Origin: Piper betle
Lineage: Eukaryota > Streptophyta > Magnoliopsida > Piperales > Piperaceae
Reading direction: 5' to 3'
Length of the DNA stretch: 64,000 nt
Assembly (NCBI GenBank): GCA_033002965.1
Contig: JAURVB010002074.1
Location: 30,959-94,958, forward strand
Below are positions 1 through 11,431 of this stretch, piece by piece; positions within the stretch are counted from its first letter, which is position 1; each line of letters begins with the position of its first letter. The notes beneath the pieces were generated by a model. The model was given only the letters and a program-made list of their open reading frames with translations, did not search any database and was not told the DNA's origin. The translations under genes and the position numbers were made by a program.

Positions 1-1633
1 TCGTCGAGGGCCGGGCAGCCATGGCGGCAGTGCGAGGTACGATGGCCGGCGTGTCGGAATAGGTTCATATGCGAGTGATGGTGGTTCGGGTGGTCCGTTG
101 AACATTGTTTGTGTTATAGACCACTTTTGGTCATCAAATATAGTCGGACAAACCTGTCCGTGTCTGTATAAGTCTAGGTTAATCCTATTGTCTGTATAAA
201 TTATATATGTAAGATTTTTAGTATTTTACCATGTAGACTTACTCGTGTCAAATTGTCAATACATCTCTCACAATTTTTTTTCAGTATCGCCAACTATAGC
301 ATAATTATTATTTTTAACTTATATCTTTTTTATATTTGATATTAAAAGAAATTACATAAAAAGTGAAACTTACCCGAATATTGATTGGGAACATTTTCAG
401 AAACATCTCCTAAGAAGTATAGATAAAAATAATTTTAATAAAAATTAATTTTAAAATAATTTTAAACAAGTATATTTTTACATAATTTGCAAAAAGGCCA
501 TGTTGATGTCTTAAAAAAAGAAATATTTATTAACCTCTTATTTATGTATTCTTTTTTAATATATATAAGTCTCATTATGGGACCATTAAAAAAGGTTGGT
601 TTATAAGTTTACTATTTTTTTTCCTGTGAACATATATAAACTATCTAACTCACTCTACATCAGGTTGGTGTTGTTAGTATACTTCAACAATGCTGAAGAG
701 GAGAGAAAGAAAATGAGATCTATTTTCGCGCCAATTACGGTATGTGACATATAAAATACGTTTCTTTCCATTCCTGCCTTCTGCCTGCCTGCCTGCTCAA
801 TCCACATGACATCCCCTATTTTTCCAACCCAGAAAAAACAGCTCCAAGAAAAAGCTCACAGATCTGTTGGCTCACAATCTTGTTTCCTAGTCCCATCTCC
901 TTGCACTGATTTCTCGGGAAGAAAAGCACACACTTAGAAAGGACATATACGCAGCAATAGGATTGATAAATCACCGCCAAATAATGAAGGAAAGAGTTAA
1001 TTTCTACGAAGAGACTGGACAGTTACAGAAGCAAACGCATGATAGTAGGAGTCTGTCTGCTGCCTCTCCATGATCAGAGTCTCATGTTCAAAGTATGAAA
1101 TAACGACCCACCATTAATCAAGCATTTTTTATTACAGTTTAACTATATAAGTCACAGTTTTATAGCATCAAAAGACATTGACATTCGTATTACTCTCATG
1201 TTGCTAATGATGATTATATGTAGCACGTAGCATGGGTGATCTCAGAGCCAAACAGAGACCAAGGAAAAGAGATCCCTCTGATTGTTATAAACTGCCGTGC
1301 CCGGCCTTCAAATCTGCCACTCGTGAACAGGCTCGGTTTCCACCATGCCCAGCATTTACTCCTCACTTTACCTCTTTCCTATGCTCGGATAACAAAAAAT
1401 AAAAAGCAGTATTCAAAGATGTGATCTAGAGATTTATGGGCTTGCTTCTTTTGAAGAATAGTTTTATATTTTATAGACCTTTTGAGCTTTGTTCCATCAG
1501 GTCGACCAAAAGGGTACACTTCCTCGCTCTGTATGGAAGTGGCTCCTGGTTTGTCTTGCTTGAGCCTTGTAAAAGGGCTGTGGGAGGCAAGGTGTTTTCT
1601 TCTAAGTGCGAAGCTCCATTCGTTTTGGTGAAG
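1..1633. other. AT-rich intergenic sequence
   Basis: The first 110 bases are GC-rich, with runs like the GC-rich interiors of repeats seen elsewhere in the window, and may be the edge of such a copy. The rest is AT-rich with no reading frame showing domain features. The part just before 1634 probably holds the promoter and leader of the small peptide gene, but I see no defined motif. Confidence 0.5.
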
Positions 1634-2557
1634 ATGAGGAAGATGTTTGTGTTCTTAGTTGCTGCAACGGTTCTGGCTGCTTTTGTTTTGGCTACAAAAC
1701 CCACCAGAGAATTTGAGCTTTTAACAGGTACAACAAAATGTATGAACATGTATTGCCTTCTAAAATCAAATTATTTGTGTGGTTTGCTTTGGGTATTTAC
1801 ATTCTGAGCTGGTATTTTCAAGCTGGCTAGGTACTATTTGACGTTTTATTTTATGACTTCGTGCTAATAAAATTGTCTCGTAGCACTGATTAATTATCAC
1901 CTATTCGCAGCTCTGTTGTGGATGCTTAATTTTATCTTTGAGTATACATCTGTCTACGAAAATAAACTTGTTTTCAATGCATATATCTTTCTTTTGTTTC
2001 AATATTTCCCCATTTATATGACGATTACCCTATTGTCAAATTAGTTCTTCCCGCATATTTATTATAAGCCAAGGAAAGTTCATTTATTTCCACGAAGAAA
2101 TGTGAAATAAAAATTAGTAGAATGACCATGATATCAATTTTCGTGCTTTTCTCCAAACCAGTGATCATGTGTTGCATATATAAGCATGCTGCTTCTATCA
2201 CACCATCTTAAAATTGACTTACAGGGTATGAAAGAAGTCTCCCTGCAATGACCATCAGCCGAAAACTCAAGGTAAGATTTACAGTATAACAGCTATAATC
2301 CCTGGAGGTTAATGGATGCAGAAGCATCTAATGACAACCTCTTCAACATGCAGAATGGAAACAGTCAAAGCCCAAAAGCCAACAAGAACAGAGTTGCAGA
2401 GAAGATCGATCTGCTGGACTACCACCCCATTGATCCTGCACCAAGTGCCAAAGCTGCAATAAAATCAGGACCCATTGAGCATGGAGTTCCTCTCATGCCT
2501 TACATTCCACAGCCATCACCTCCAAATCACCCAAAACATATTGGTGAATCACCATAG
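1634..2557 (+). CDS. small putative secreted peptide precursor (two exons)
   Basis: Proposed exons are 1634-1727 and 2322-2557, giving 109 residues. Exon 1 starts MRKMFVFLVAATVLAAFVLA, a clear N-terminal signal peptide with a likely cut after ALA. The donor is ACAG|GTACAA and the acceptor TGCAG|AA, and they join in frame (phase 1). The mature part is polar and Asn-rich, then ends in a Pro-rich tail with an acidic DY pair (DYHPIDPAPS) followed by GPIEHG and MPYIPQPSPP. Aspartate-tyrosine followed by prolines is reminiscent of tyrosine-sulfated, hydroxyprolinated peptide hormones, but I do not recognise a named family. A possible extra exon at 2225-2271 also has good splice sites but does not keep the downstream frame. 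Function is unknown; a secreted signal or wall peptide is inference. Confidence 0.5.
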
Positions 2558-3924
2558 ACCAACCAAGAACAACTCATCTTACGAATATATTTATGTCATG
2601 CATGATTTGCTACAATAATTTGGCTCCCTACAAATGCCCAGATCGGTTGATGTCGAGGTGATACTTATCATGCACTGTGTACTAGTTAATCTGATGCTTG
2701 TGTACATGCATGTGCCCTTTGCTTGCGTTGTGGTTCTTTTGTTTGTTCTATATTTTGAAGAATATAAACTCTTTATAAATGAAAGAATTTGAACTCTGAA
2801 ATAATCGTAGATACTTTGGGCACTAAGTGATCACTGTGCTGTTCTGCAACTTTATCGTTGTACGAGAAAAGCTTTTCTGGGTAAGAGGAAGGAAAGCTTT
2901 CCTCCACCAGATACAAATATAAACCGGCTGATTACAAAATTTCCTGATAATAATATAAAAATAAAAAAATTCCTCTTCCATGTCGAGGCCGGTCTGATCT
3001 ATAATCGCCACCTGACAGATCTGCCTGCCCATGGCCAAATCTTGATCCAATTCATGCATCTCTTATTGCATCAGGCAGCATCTCCACTGGTTGAACCACT
3101 AAACTTAATAAGTGAAATACATGTTTGGGATTCATTTGAGATTTTAAGTTTAACAAGCGAGATATTTTTATAGAAAATAAGTTCTAATTAGTGAGTTATT
3201 TTTTGTTTAATTAACACACTTATTAAGCCTAAAATAATCAAAATGGGTATAGGGGCGTAACTATTGCCAATTTTTAATATTTTGAGTAAGAAAAAGTAGG
3301 CGTTTCTTCACGTGATGGACTACTTTGTGCATTTGATTGACATCAAATAAATATAAATTTATGAGCATAAAAACATTGTAAGTGCCTATAAATAATTTGT
3401 CTAAATTTACTGCATTTTTTTGTTAAAAAATGAATTCCTTTGGGTGGTCTTTCATGTAAAAAATGAATATATTTTTGTGATGAAAAAAACAAAAATAAAA
3501 AATAAAAAACAACCAAGATGGTAAGGCACGGTAAAACATACATGTCTGGGATCCATAGTCTTCCATTTAATCTGACGGATGCGAGCAGTGATTAAATGCA
3601 AACTCAAGTCAACACAGGGATAAAGAACATGAATCTGCGAACAAACCACTCTGTTCAACTGATATGTGATAACCGATGGGACTGTGATCAAACTCATATA
3701 TACGATATCATGCTATATGATACGAAATACGTGAAACATCTCATGAAGTTGTTCAGTTCTGTCATAGAGAATCTTGGGAGAACCCGTCTAAACTTCGCTG
3801 GCATCACCAACAAACTCTAACCAACTTTTGGATTTGCCTTTCCCTCCCTGCTTTAGTGCTTCTCTAAGTTCCATCGACTCGGTCGTCTTCGAGTGTATCC
3901 ATGTTTCGGAGATGAGCACTTGCA
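2558..3924. other. intergenic, AT-rich
   Basis: After the stop at 2557 comes a likely 3' UTR with several AATAAA-like words. The rest is AT-rich with only short unsupported reading frames. I see nothing else in it. Confidence 0.4.
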
Positions 3925-6900
3925 ATGGATTCTATGAGGAAAATGGGGATGACCCTTTTCTTCTTGCTTCTCCTTGCGCTCATGTTTGCCGGGTGAGCCT
4001 TCCCTATCTGTCATGTTTTAACTTCTTCCTCTTTGTTTTTTTTCTTTCACTTGGAAATGCCAAAAAATTGATGTTTTTTTATTCCTTTCTGATATTTGTG
4101 TTGTGAAATAGACACTCTAGTAAAAACAACCTGGAACATATTTTCCCTTAAGATGAAATGAAAACAATTTAGACTTATTGATTGTATGTTCTGAAAATTC
4201 GGTTCTGTGTTTACGGAGAAACCCATGAAAACAAGCCTATGAATTATGACGGCTAATATGTTATTAGTTTCCAACTTTCTGTAGAGAACCGACCATAAAT
4301 TTTCAGTAGTGTTCTGGGAGGCCTTTGCTAACATGAAATCAAATAAAAAGAACGATTTTAAATACAACGTATAAACTGGATGGAAAGTTCTGTACAGTTT
4401 GGCAATTCTATCATCCTACTTTGGCATGCTCGTACCATTGGCCGTTTTTAGTGGTTTTCTCATGATTTGAGATGCTGCATTGTTCCATGTTAGTATACTA
4501 TGTTTTACTGTTGTTGCGTTCTGATTCATGTTTCTTTCTTTTTTTCTTTCTTGTACTTATTTATGACAAAATTAGTCTAGAGGTTGAAGAAAAATCTTTG
4601 ATTTCATCAAATTGATCTAATTCCCAACTTGTTTTATCATGTCGCTCTGATTTTATCATTTGTAAAATGTTCCCTTCACTTAGGTTTTACTCCACTGTAA
4701 AGGTGATGAATCATACACAAATGAGATTGAACTTGAGTGGGTTTCTAATCATTGGGATTAACCAAATACCTAAGTCCTCATTTCAACACATAATTGATAA
4801 AAAGTGCTAACTTATTTAACTAAATTTAACCCAAATAAGAACAACACCAATTTTTGTGAAAAAGTAGATGGCTAGATCAAATTTATTATATTACAACTTA
4901 ATATAGAAAATATCCACGAAAGAACAAACCCCTTCAATACTAATTTATTACAATTTCTACACATTTGGTATTAATCACAAATAAAGAGAATAAAGGAAAG
5001 ATGCCACCAATTAAGAACTTGGCAAAACTACCATTGACGATCGTAAGCGAATCTCAACAAGATCTTCACATTTCTTCAATCCACATAATTTTCCCCTTTT
5101 TCACTCATCGTCGCCCTTTTTCTTCACACCCTAAAAATAAGAAAATCGTTTATTTTTACTTATATTCTTTCAACACACAACACAAAACACGTTTTCTAAA
5201 AAACTTTCTTTATCTTTCTTTTTAACATCAATTTCATTTAAAAATCTCTTCACCCATAACATCTCCTTACAAACTTTTGTACATAGTAATAAATTTGGCT
5301 TCAATTGTGGATAATGCAATACACTTAGGTTTCTTGGGTTATCCGTCCCCGGTAAATACACAAGATGACAACTTATGTTTTAGGCAAAAACCAAAGTTTA
5401 TTTTAGAAAATGCGTTTTGCATTGTGTGTTGAGGGAATAGAAGCAAAGACAAACGCTTTTCTTCTTTTGGGTGTGGAGAAAAAGGGCGATGATGAGGGGA
5501 GAAGGGGAAAATTATGTGGATTGAAGAAAAGTGGAGATCATGTTGAGATTCGCTTACGATCGTTAAAGGTAGTTTCACCAAGTTCTTAATGGGTGATATC
5601 TTTCCTTTATTCTTTTTATTTGTGATTAATATCAATTGTTTAGAAATTGTAATAAATTGGTATTGAGGGAGTTTGTTCTTTGATGGATATTTTCTATATT
5701 AAGTTGTGATATAATGAATTTGATCCAACTATCTGCCCCATGATTTTTCCCCAGATTTGGGGGTTTCCATGTAAAATTAGCACTTCTCATCAATTATGAG
5801 TTAAAATGGGGTTTTAGGTATTTGGTTAATCTCAATAAGTCGTATCAGGCCCAGTTGCTTGGTTGTAGCTAATTTCGGTGTTGCTTTAGTTTGCCTCAGG
5901 GTATATAAGTCAGCCCAAATTGAAGTCTTTTGAAACTTCACTATAACGTATAAACTCAACATGCGTGAGGGGGAAATGATTTGGAAGGTATGATGTGTAA
6001 ATGGTGTGAGTAACTTGTATATATGCATATAGAAAAACCTTATTTTTTGAGTTAGCTTTTAGATTAAGAGAGGCCTATGAAACCTATTTCAAGTCCTTTT
6101 TGAGGGCACATAGGGCCCAACACTAATGATGATATGGTTTTTGGTTACACAGCAAATATATCAGTTTCGGGGAAGCCAGGAAACAGTTCTCTACATTGAG
6201 GTATTTTCCACCAGATGAGAGAAAATATTGTTACGCATTGAAGTTACATCCAGAACACGATACCTTGTGAGAGCAACATTCTCATATGGTAATTTTGACA
6301 TGAGCAATGTATATCCAAGGATTGACATTTCTCTTGGTCCAACATATTGGTCGGACTGCTGTCAGATGATGAAAATAGAATAGAGGTCCGGTAGATAATA
6401 TTGTTGGCTCATTCGCCTTCTATTAGTGTGTGCCTCTCCAATGCAAGAACCGGACAGCCATTTATCTATACCCTTGAGCTTCGGCAGTTTAATAAATCCA
6501 TGTATTTATCAGATCATGAGCTGAATTTTTATCTCATTGTATCAGCTAGGATTAATTTTGGTGCTCTGAGTGATGAACCAATCAGGTATGTATGTTTCTT
6601 TATACTTGAATTTCACTACTGTTAGCTGACGAAAAATATAATTTAATAATTTGAATATATTATAATGATTTAATACTTTGACAACCAAGCCTTCAGCGAT
6701 TCCATCCTTCGTTCAAAAATTGAAATTTGTGGCTGCAATCTTTTCACAATGTAGTCAACTGGCTGCTCGCATTGGATAGGTGAAAAGCTTGAGAAGTTGG
6801 ATGATATTTGTTATCCTTTGCCACGAATTATTATTTTTATCTCTTATTTTGATCGCATATGGGTGTCTGATACTCTAAAAATGTAGAATTATCTTGTTGA

Positions 6901-9900
6901 TGTTGCTGCTGGCACCACCAACATTTCCACCTTCAATCAAATTGATGTTGCATTTGATGATAGACCTCCAGAAAGAGTAATGCTGTGGTTGGCAACGAAG
7001 GAAGGTTGAATTACAGAATAAACTTGGATGGATTTTCCTGGAAATGCATGGTCTTTTTGCTACTTTGCCGAGATTGAACGTATGCGTAAATATGAAACAA
7101 GGAAATTCAGTCTTTCGCTTCTTGGACATCCTGAGATAAACGAAGCCATGGTTAATATAGCAGAAAATGCTCGAGTAAGATTTCGGCAGTACAAGCCCGG
7201 CTTCATCAATATTTCTCTCCCTTATCTCTTAACATTTTCCTTCCAGCAAACAAATGGTTCAACCCGTGGACCTCTACTAAATGCTTTAGAAGTAAATAAG
7301 CACTTTCAGATATACTATCGCTCCCGAGATGGTACATCCAAAAACAAAAAATGTATTGGTTTATGCTTGAAATGACAACTTTTGATATGATATACTTGTG
7401 GTGTGCTGCTTCTTTAATGGCTAGTTTAGTTTCTCACTACCCACAGTCTGTGTGGGCAAAAGAGGGTGGTGATCCATGTGTGCCTGTTCCATGGTCGTGG
7501 GTGCAATGTAAGTCCGACCCGCAGCCGAAAGTGGTTTCCAGTGTATGAGAAGGGACAAGCCTCAGTCAATATCTGCATAAAGTCTGTTTGTTTATTTCAA
7601 CTGGCATCAAGTTTGCACAACTAAATGATTTGCTAAACATACTTTGGCAGTTTTTTATCAGCCATGAGCTTAACCGGAAATATTCCTTTGGAGTTGACAC
7701 ATTAGTCCGGCCTAACTGAACTGTAAGATTTAAGAAGTTTTGTTTTTAAGTTGCATATAATGGATCCTCATTTTGTTTAATTGATTCTGATTTGTATCTT
7801 CTGGTGTGCAGATGGCTTGATAGGCACTCTTTGGTAGGCTCTATACCAGATTTTAGCGGGTGTACTAGTTTGCAACGCATGTAGAGGCTGCTTCTCTCTT
7901 ATTCAGTTTTCTCAGATTTTGAATGTCATTGTGATGATTTGTTATTTCCATTTTCTGTAGACATCTTGAGAACTACCAACTGACTGGAGTTGTGCCATTA
8001 TCCTTGTGGAACTTGCAAAATCTAATTGAGCTGTAAAATCTTACTGTTTTAATTTTTTGCATTACTTGCTCAGCTTCTTGAATTGGACTGTATTCTAGAT
8101 CTATATATTTTTGCAATTTTTCGGACATGTAGAGAATAATCTATTATCTGGAGGGATGTCCTGCGAACTTCTCAAGAAGAATATACATATTAAGTGGGCA
8201 TATTTTTGCGCTTTGTTAATTTGAACTTAGGCTTGTGGGAATCAAAATTATTGTCAATTATGTTCCAAAATTTTGCATGCTTATGTGAGCCCATTGGTTC
8301 TAACATTTGGATTTTAGTTTTACATGAAAACAGAATGTTATCTTGCTGTAAATAATGGTCCCTTTAGACATGTATGTAGTGTAGATAACTGTATTGATCT
8401 GAGGAAGTTTTAAGTTAATTTAAAGATCTAGAAGTTATCCCTTTACTTGACTCAAGATCTTCCTTATTGCAGCTTTTCTGGAAACGTTAGACTTCACTTG
8501 AGCTGAAAGATTTTATTTTTCTCAGTTGGGGCCTTTATTATTCTGCTGTTTGTCGTAGCTTTCACTTGTTGTTGTATTTATAGATGTTTGAATCCCAAGA
8601 GACCTTCTATAGACGGTCCGTGTGATCTCTCTCACTCTTTCTCTCTGACCCTCCCTCCCTCCCTCCAATTTGTTCATTTTAAAATATTGATATCCATATT
8701 CTCTTTTTCTAACCTGTAAATTACAGGTGCTCAAAAGGGAGAACTACTTTCTCAGAGCCCAGTTTCTCTCAGCATGCTGCTATAGAATATACACGTCATT
8801 TTGGATTGTCTGAACTTGAATATGCGACTGGAAGATTTTCTAAACAAATTGAATCTGGAGGATTTGGTGTGGTATACTATGGGAAGCTAATGAATGGAAA
8901 GGAAATTGCAGTTAAGGTTTTATCAACAAATTCGTTCCGAGGAAAGCAGGAGTTCCAAAATGAGGTATAAACAGCAAGGATGCTAGTTCTATTAACATAT
9001 TTATATTGCTATCATTTTTTAACATTTTTCAGAGCGTACTTTTTTACATACCTGCTATGCCGGGAAGAATTGAACCTTGGTTTTGATAATTATTTCAGGT
9101 TTCTCTGCTTTCAAGAATTCACCACAGAAACCTTGTCCGTTTTCTCGGTTATTGCGGAGGGAGGAACAAATATTCTTGTGTACGAGTTTATGCATAATGG
9201 AATACTTAAGGAGCGCTTATGGTAGAATGCTTTGTCTTTTCTAAACTCTCTTGGTTCATGAAATTTTTTGCTGTCCGTAAAGCATATAATAAAGAATAAG
9301 CTTCCCAGGTATCAATATTCTGGAAAGTTTGGTTAGCCGGATCAAACGTTTGGAGATTGCAGAAGATGCTGCTAAAGGTTGGATTAATTGTAAGTAGAAA
9401 ATTACAACAGCAATAGTAGCAGGATGTGTCCCTGCCGTCATCCATAGGGATATCAAAAGCAATATACTTATTGACAAGCTCTTGAGAGCAAAAGTCTCAG
9501 ATTTTGTGTTTCAAAAGTTGCAGGAGAAGGTTCAACCAAAGTCTCTAGTATGGTTGGCGGAACCTTTGGGTGTTTAGATCCAGAGTAAGGCCTTATCTAT
9601 CATCAATATAAGCTAAAGCTAAAAGAAAGAATGTTGAAGAAGAGCTTTCTCAAGGGTTTTACATCAAATCTTGCACTGCAATAAGGACCATACCAATGTT
9701 TCTAACTTACTTTGTTATCCTCACAGGTATTATGTCACTCAACAATTAACAGACAAGAGCGACGTGTACAGTTTTGGGGCCATTCTCTTTGAACTGATAT
9801 CTGTTCGTGAAGCTATATCTAATGAAAGTTCTCGAGTGAATGCCGGTAACATAGTCATGTGGGTCAGTACCTTCATAAATTCTTTAAATGAATAAGATTT

Positions 9901-10493
9901 TCTTTTGAACAACATCATAAATCTGCACGGCTAAGAGTTTCATTTCTAAAAGTTTCAGGTTAGCATGCCTTTAATTTAACTTCCATGGCAATTTGTAGTT
10001 ATTGTAATGATAATTTGTCAATTCTTGAATTATTTGTGTATTGTTGAGCCAGAATTTCAGGGGTTCAAGCAAGTAACCGTTCTTCTAGAACAATTGTATA
10101 TAGGCCCTTGTTAACTCACTTTTACATGTCCTCCTTATTTTTTTCCATGATTTGCAGGCAAAGGCGCATGTAGAGAGTGGGGATATTCGACGATTATTGA
10201 TCCATCATTGCAAAACAGCTTTGACATTCAATCCGTGTGGAAGATCGCCGAAAAGGCAATGCCATGCGTGCAACCCCAAATCAGTCATAGGCCATCAATT
10301 TCAGAAGTTCTAAAAGAAATTCAGGAGGCGGCTTTCAATGGTAAAGGGTTCAGCACTGGGAAGAGATGGGAACTCTGATGACTTCTTGTTCTTGAAGAGT
10401 TCTTCACCATCTCCAATCAATGGTGTTTTTGAGGACTATGAAAAATTGGAATCATTTGCTTCTTTTGATGATTCTCTTGTGACTGCCAGATAA
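3925..10493 (+). pseudogene. decayed malectin-like/LRR receptor kinase (At2g37050/At1g67720 type)
   Basis: The pieces follow the family order. A signal peptide (MGMTLFFLLLLALMFAG, 3925-3992) is followed by malectin-like exons (6153-6585 and about 6846-7331), an EGGDPCVPVPWSWVQC junction (7448-7540), and LRR exons at 7663, 7812, 7962 and 8133. Then come a membrane segment (about 8525-8600) and kinase exons to about 10375. The gene is broken in many places. There is a frameshift in the malectin part at about 6243, an in-frame TAG at about 6892, and another at about 7878. A further shift falls within kinase subdomain V at about 9165, and the last exon is shifted. Key residues are altered: the glycine loop reads ESGGFG, and the DFG motif reads DFV although HRD is kept. 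The exon normally carrying the LDCGG start of the malectin domain is not found. Introns are kept, so this is a decayed gene copy and not a retrocopy. Confidence 0.88.
4756..5826. repeat. long fold-back (inverted) repeat, about 1.07 kb
   Basis: The left arm (about 4756-5240) and right arm (about 5370-5826) are reverse complements with perhaps 80-85% identity by eye. Both begin with GATTAACCAAATACCTAA when read inwards. Because of this, the two strands encode near-identical short open frames (4965-5225 on plus, 5339-5635 on minus), which are not genes. About 130 bases of unpaired loop lie between the arms. It sits between the signal-peptide exon and the first malectin exon of the decayed receptor kinase. 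It could be a fold-back transposon or an inverted duplication. If transcribed it would form a long hairpin and could feed small RNAs, which is inference. Confidence 0.8.
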
Positions 10494-11431
10494 CATCTTC
10501 ACTGTTTCTCCAATTTTCTTTAATCTTTTGTTAGAGGAAATCATGCATGCATCTTTAACAGTGTGTAGAAACTGGCAAGATTAGTTTGACTATCTGAATA
10601 TTACTAATATACTTGGAAGTTTATCCTCTTAAAAACGTAGAATCTTGGAATAGCATGATTTTTGTAGGTGGTATCTGTTTAATTTTGTTTTGATTCATGC
10701 AGTGCCATTTTAGATTCTTGTTCAGCTCATAAAAATTGGCCATCTTTGTTAAGAACCTCCAAATTAATTTTGATTAAATTCCAACAATAAAAAATCACAA
10801 TCATTAAATGCTTACGATTTATTGATATGTAGAAACCCAAGATATTGTCGATTGTAAATGGTTGATTTACATCCAAGAAATAATATGCAAGGACAGGGCA
10901 TTTGCGAGAGAGAAATTAAACATTTTATACTAGGCTGGACTGATAAAGGCATTTCCTTTTCAATGATAGTTTAGACTAGAGGTTGACCAAGAAATCTCAA
11001 TTAAACAATTTTTTTAAGTTATAGTTTAGACTAGAGAGGTTGACCCAGAAATCTCAATCAAACAATCTTTAACTCTATTTAAGCTGCTTGAAGTTCAAGG
11101 CACATAGTGCCGTAGTAAACAAATGCTCCCACCACATCATGTTCTTACAAGTGTATTCTACGTGACAACCATAAGCAACTATAAAACTTGTCTTGTGAAT
11201 TTCTAATCTGCATTGTTTACAATATGATCATCATAGAATCAACTTCTACCCATTAAACTATCATACATATTACACGCAGTGTGCGAGATTGGTGGCTAAG
11301 CTTGATACGTTGGAACGAATCAGTAGGTGGTTTCACATTGAATTTTGACAGAAACACCAAGAACTGTGCAGTTATATACATGCTCTCATTTGATCTCCCT
11401 CTTAAACTTGCGGAACCCAGGCTTTACACCA
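10494..11431. other. intergenic spacer between receptor pseudogene and LRR receptor-like protein
   Basis: AT-rich sequence. A short near-duplicate occurs around 10965-11070, where 'agactagaggttgacc' and 'gaaatctcaat' each appear twice. It presumably holds the promoter of the downstream receptor-like protein, but no motif is clear. Confidence 0.4.

Noticed and set aside
2225..2271. Possible middle exon of the small peptide gene
   Set aside because: It has good splice sites, but including it breaks the frame of the last exon unless a 13-base intron is invoked.
4965..5635. Two similar 'proteins' on opposite strands
   Set aside because: They are mirror readings of the inverted repeat arms, with no start context or domain.
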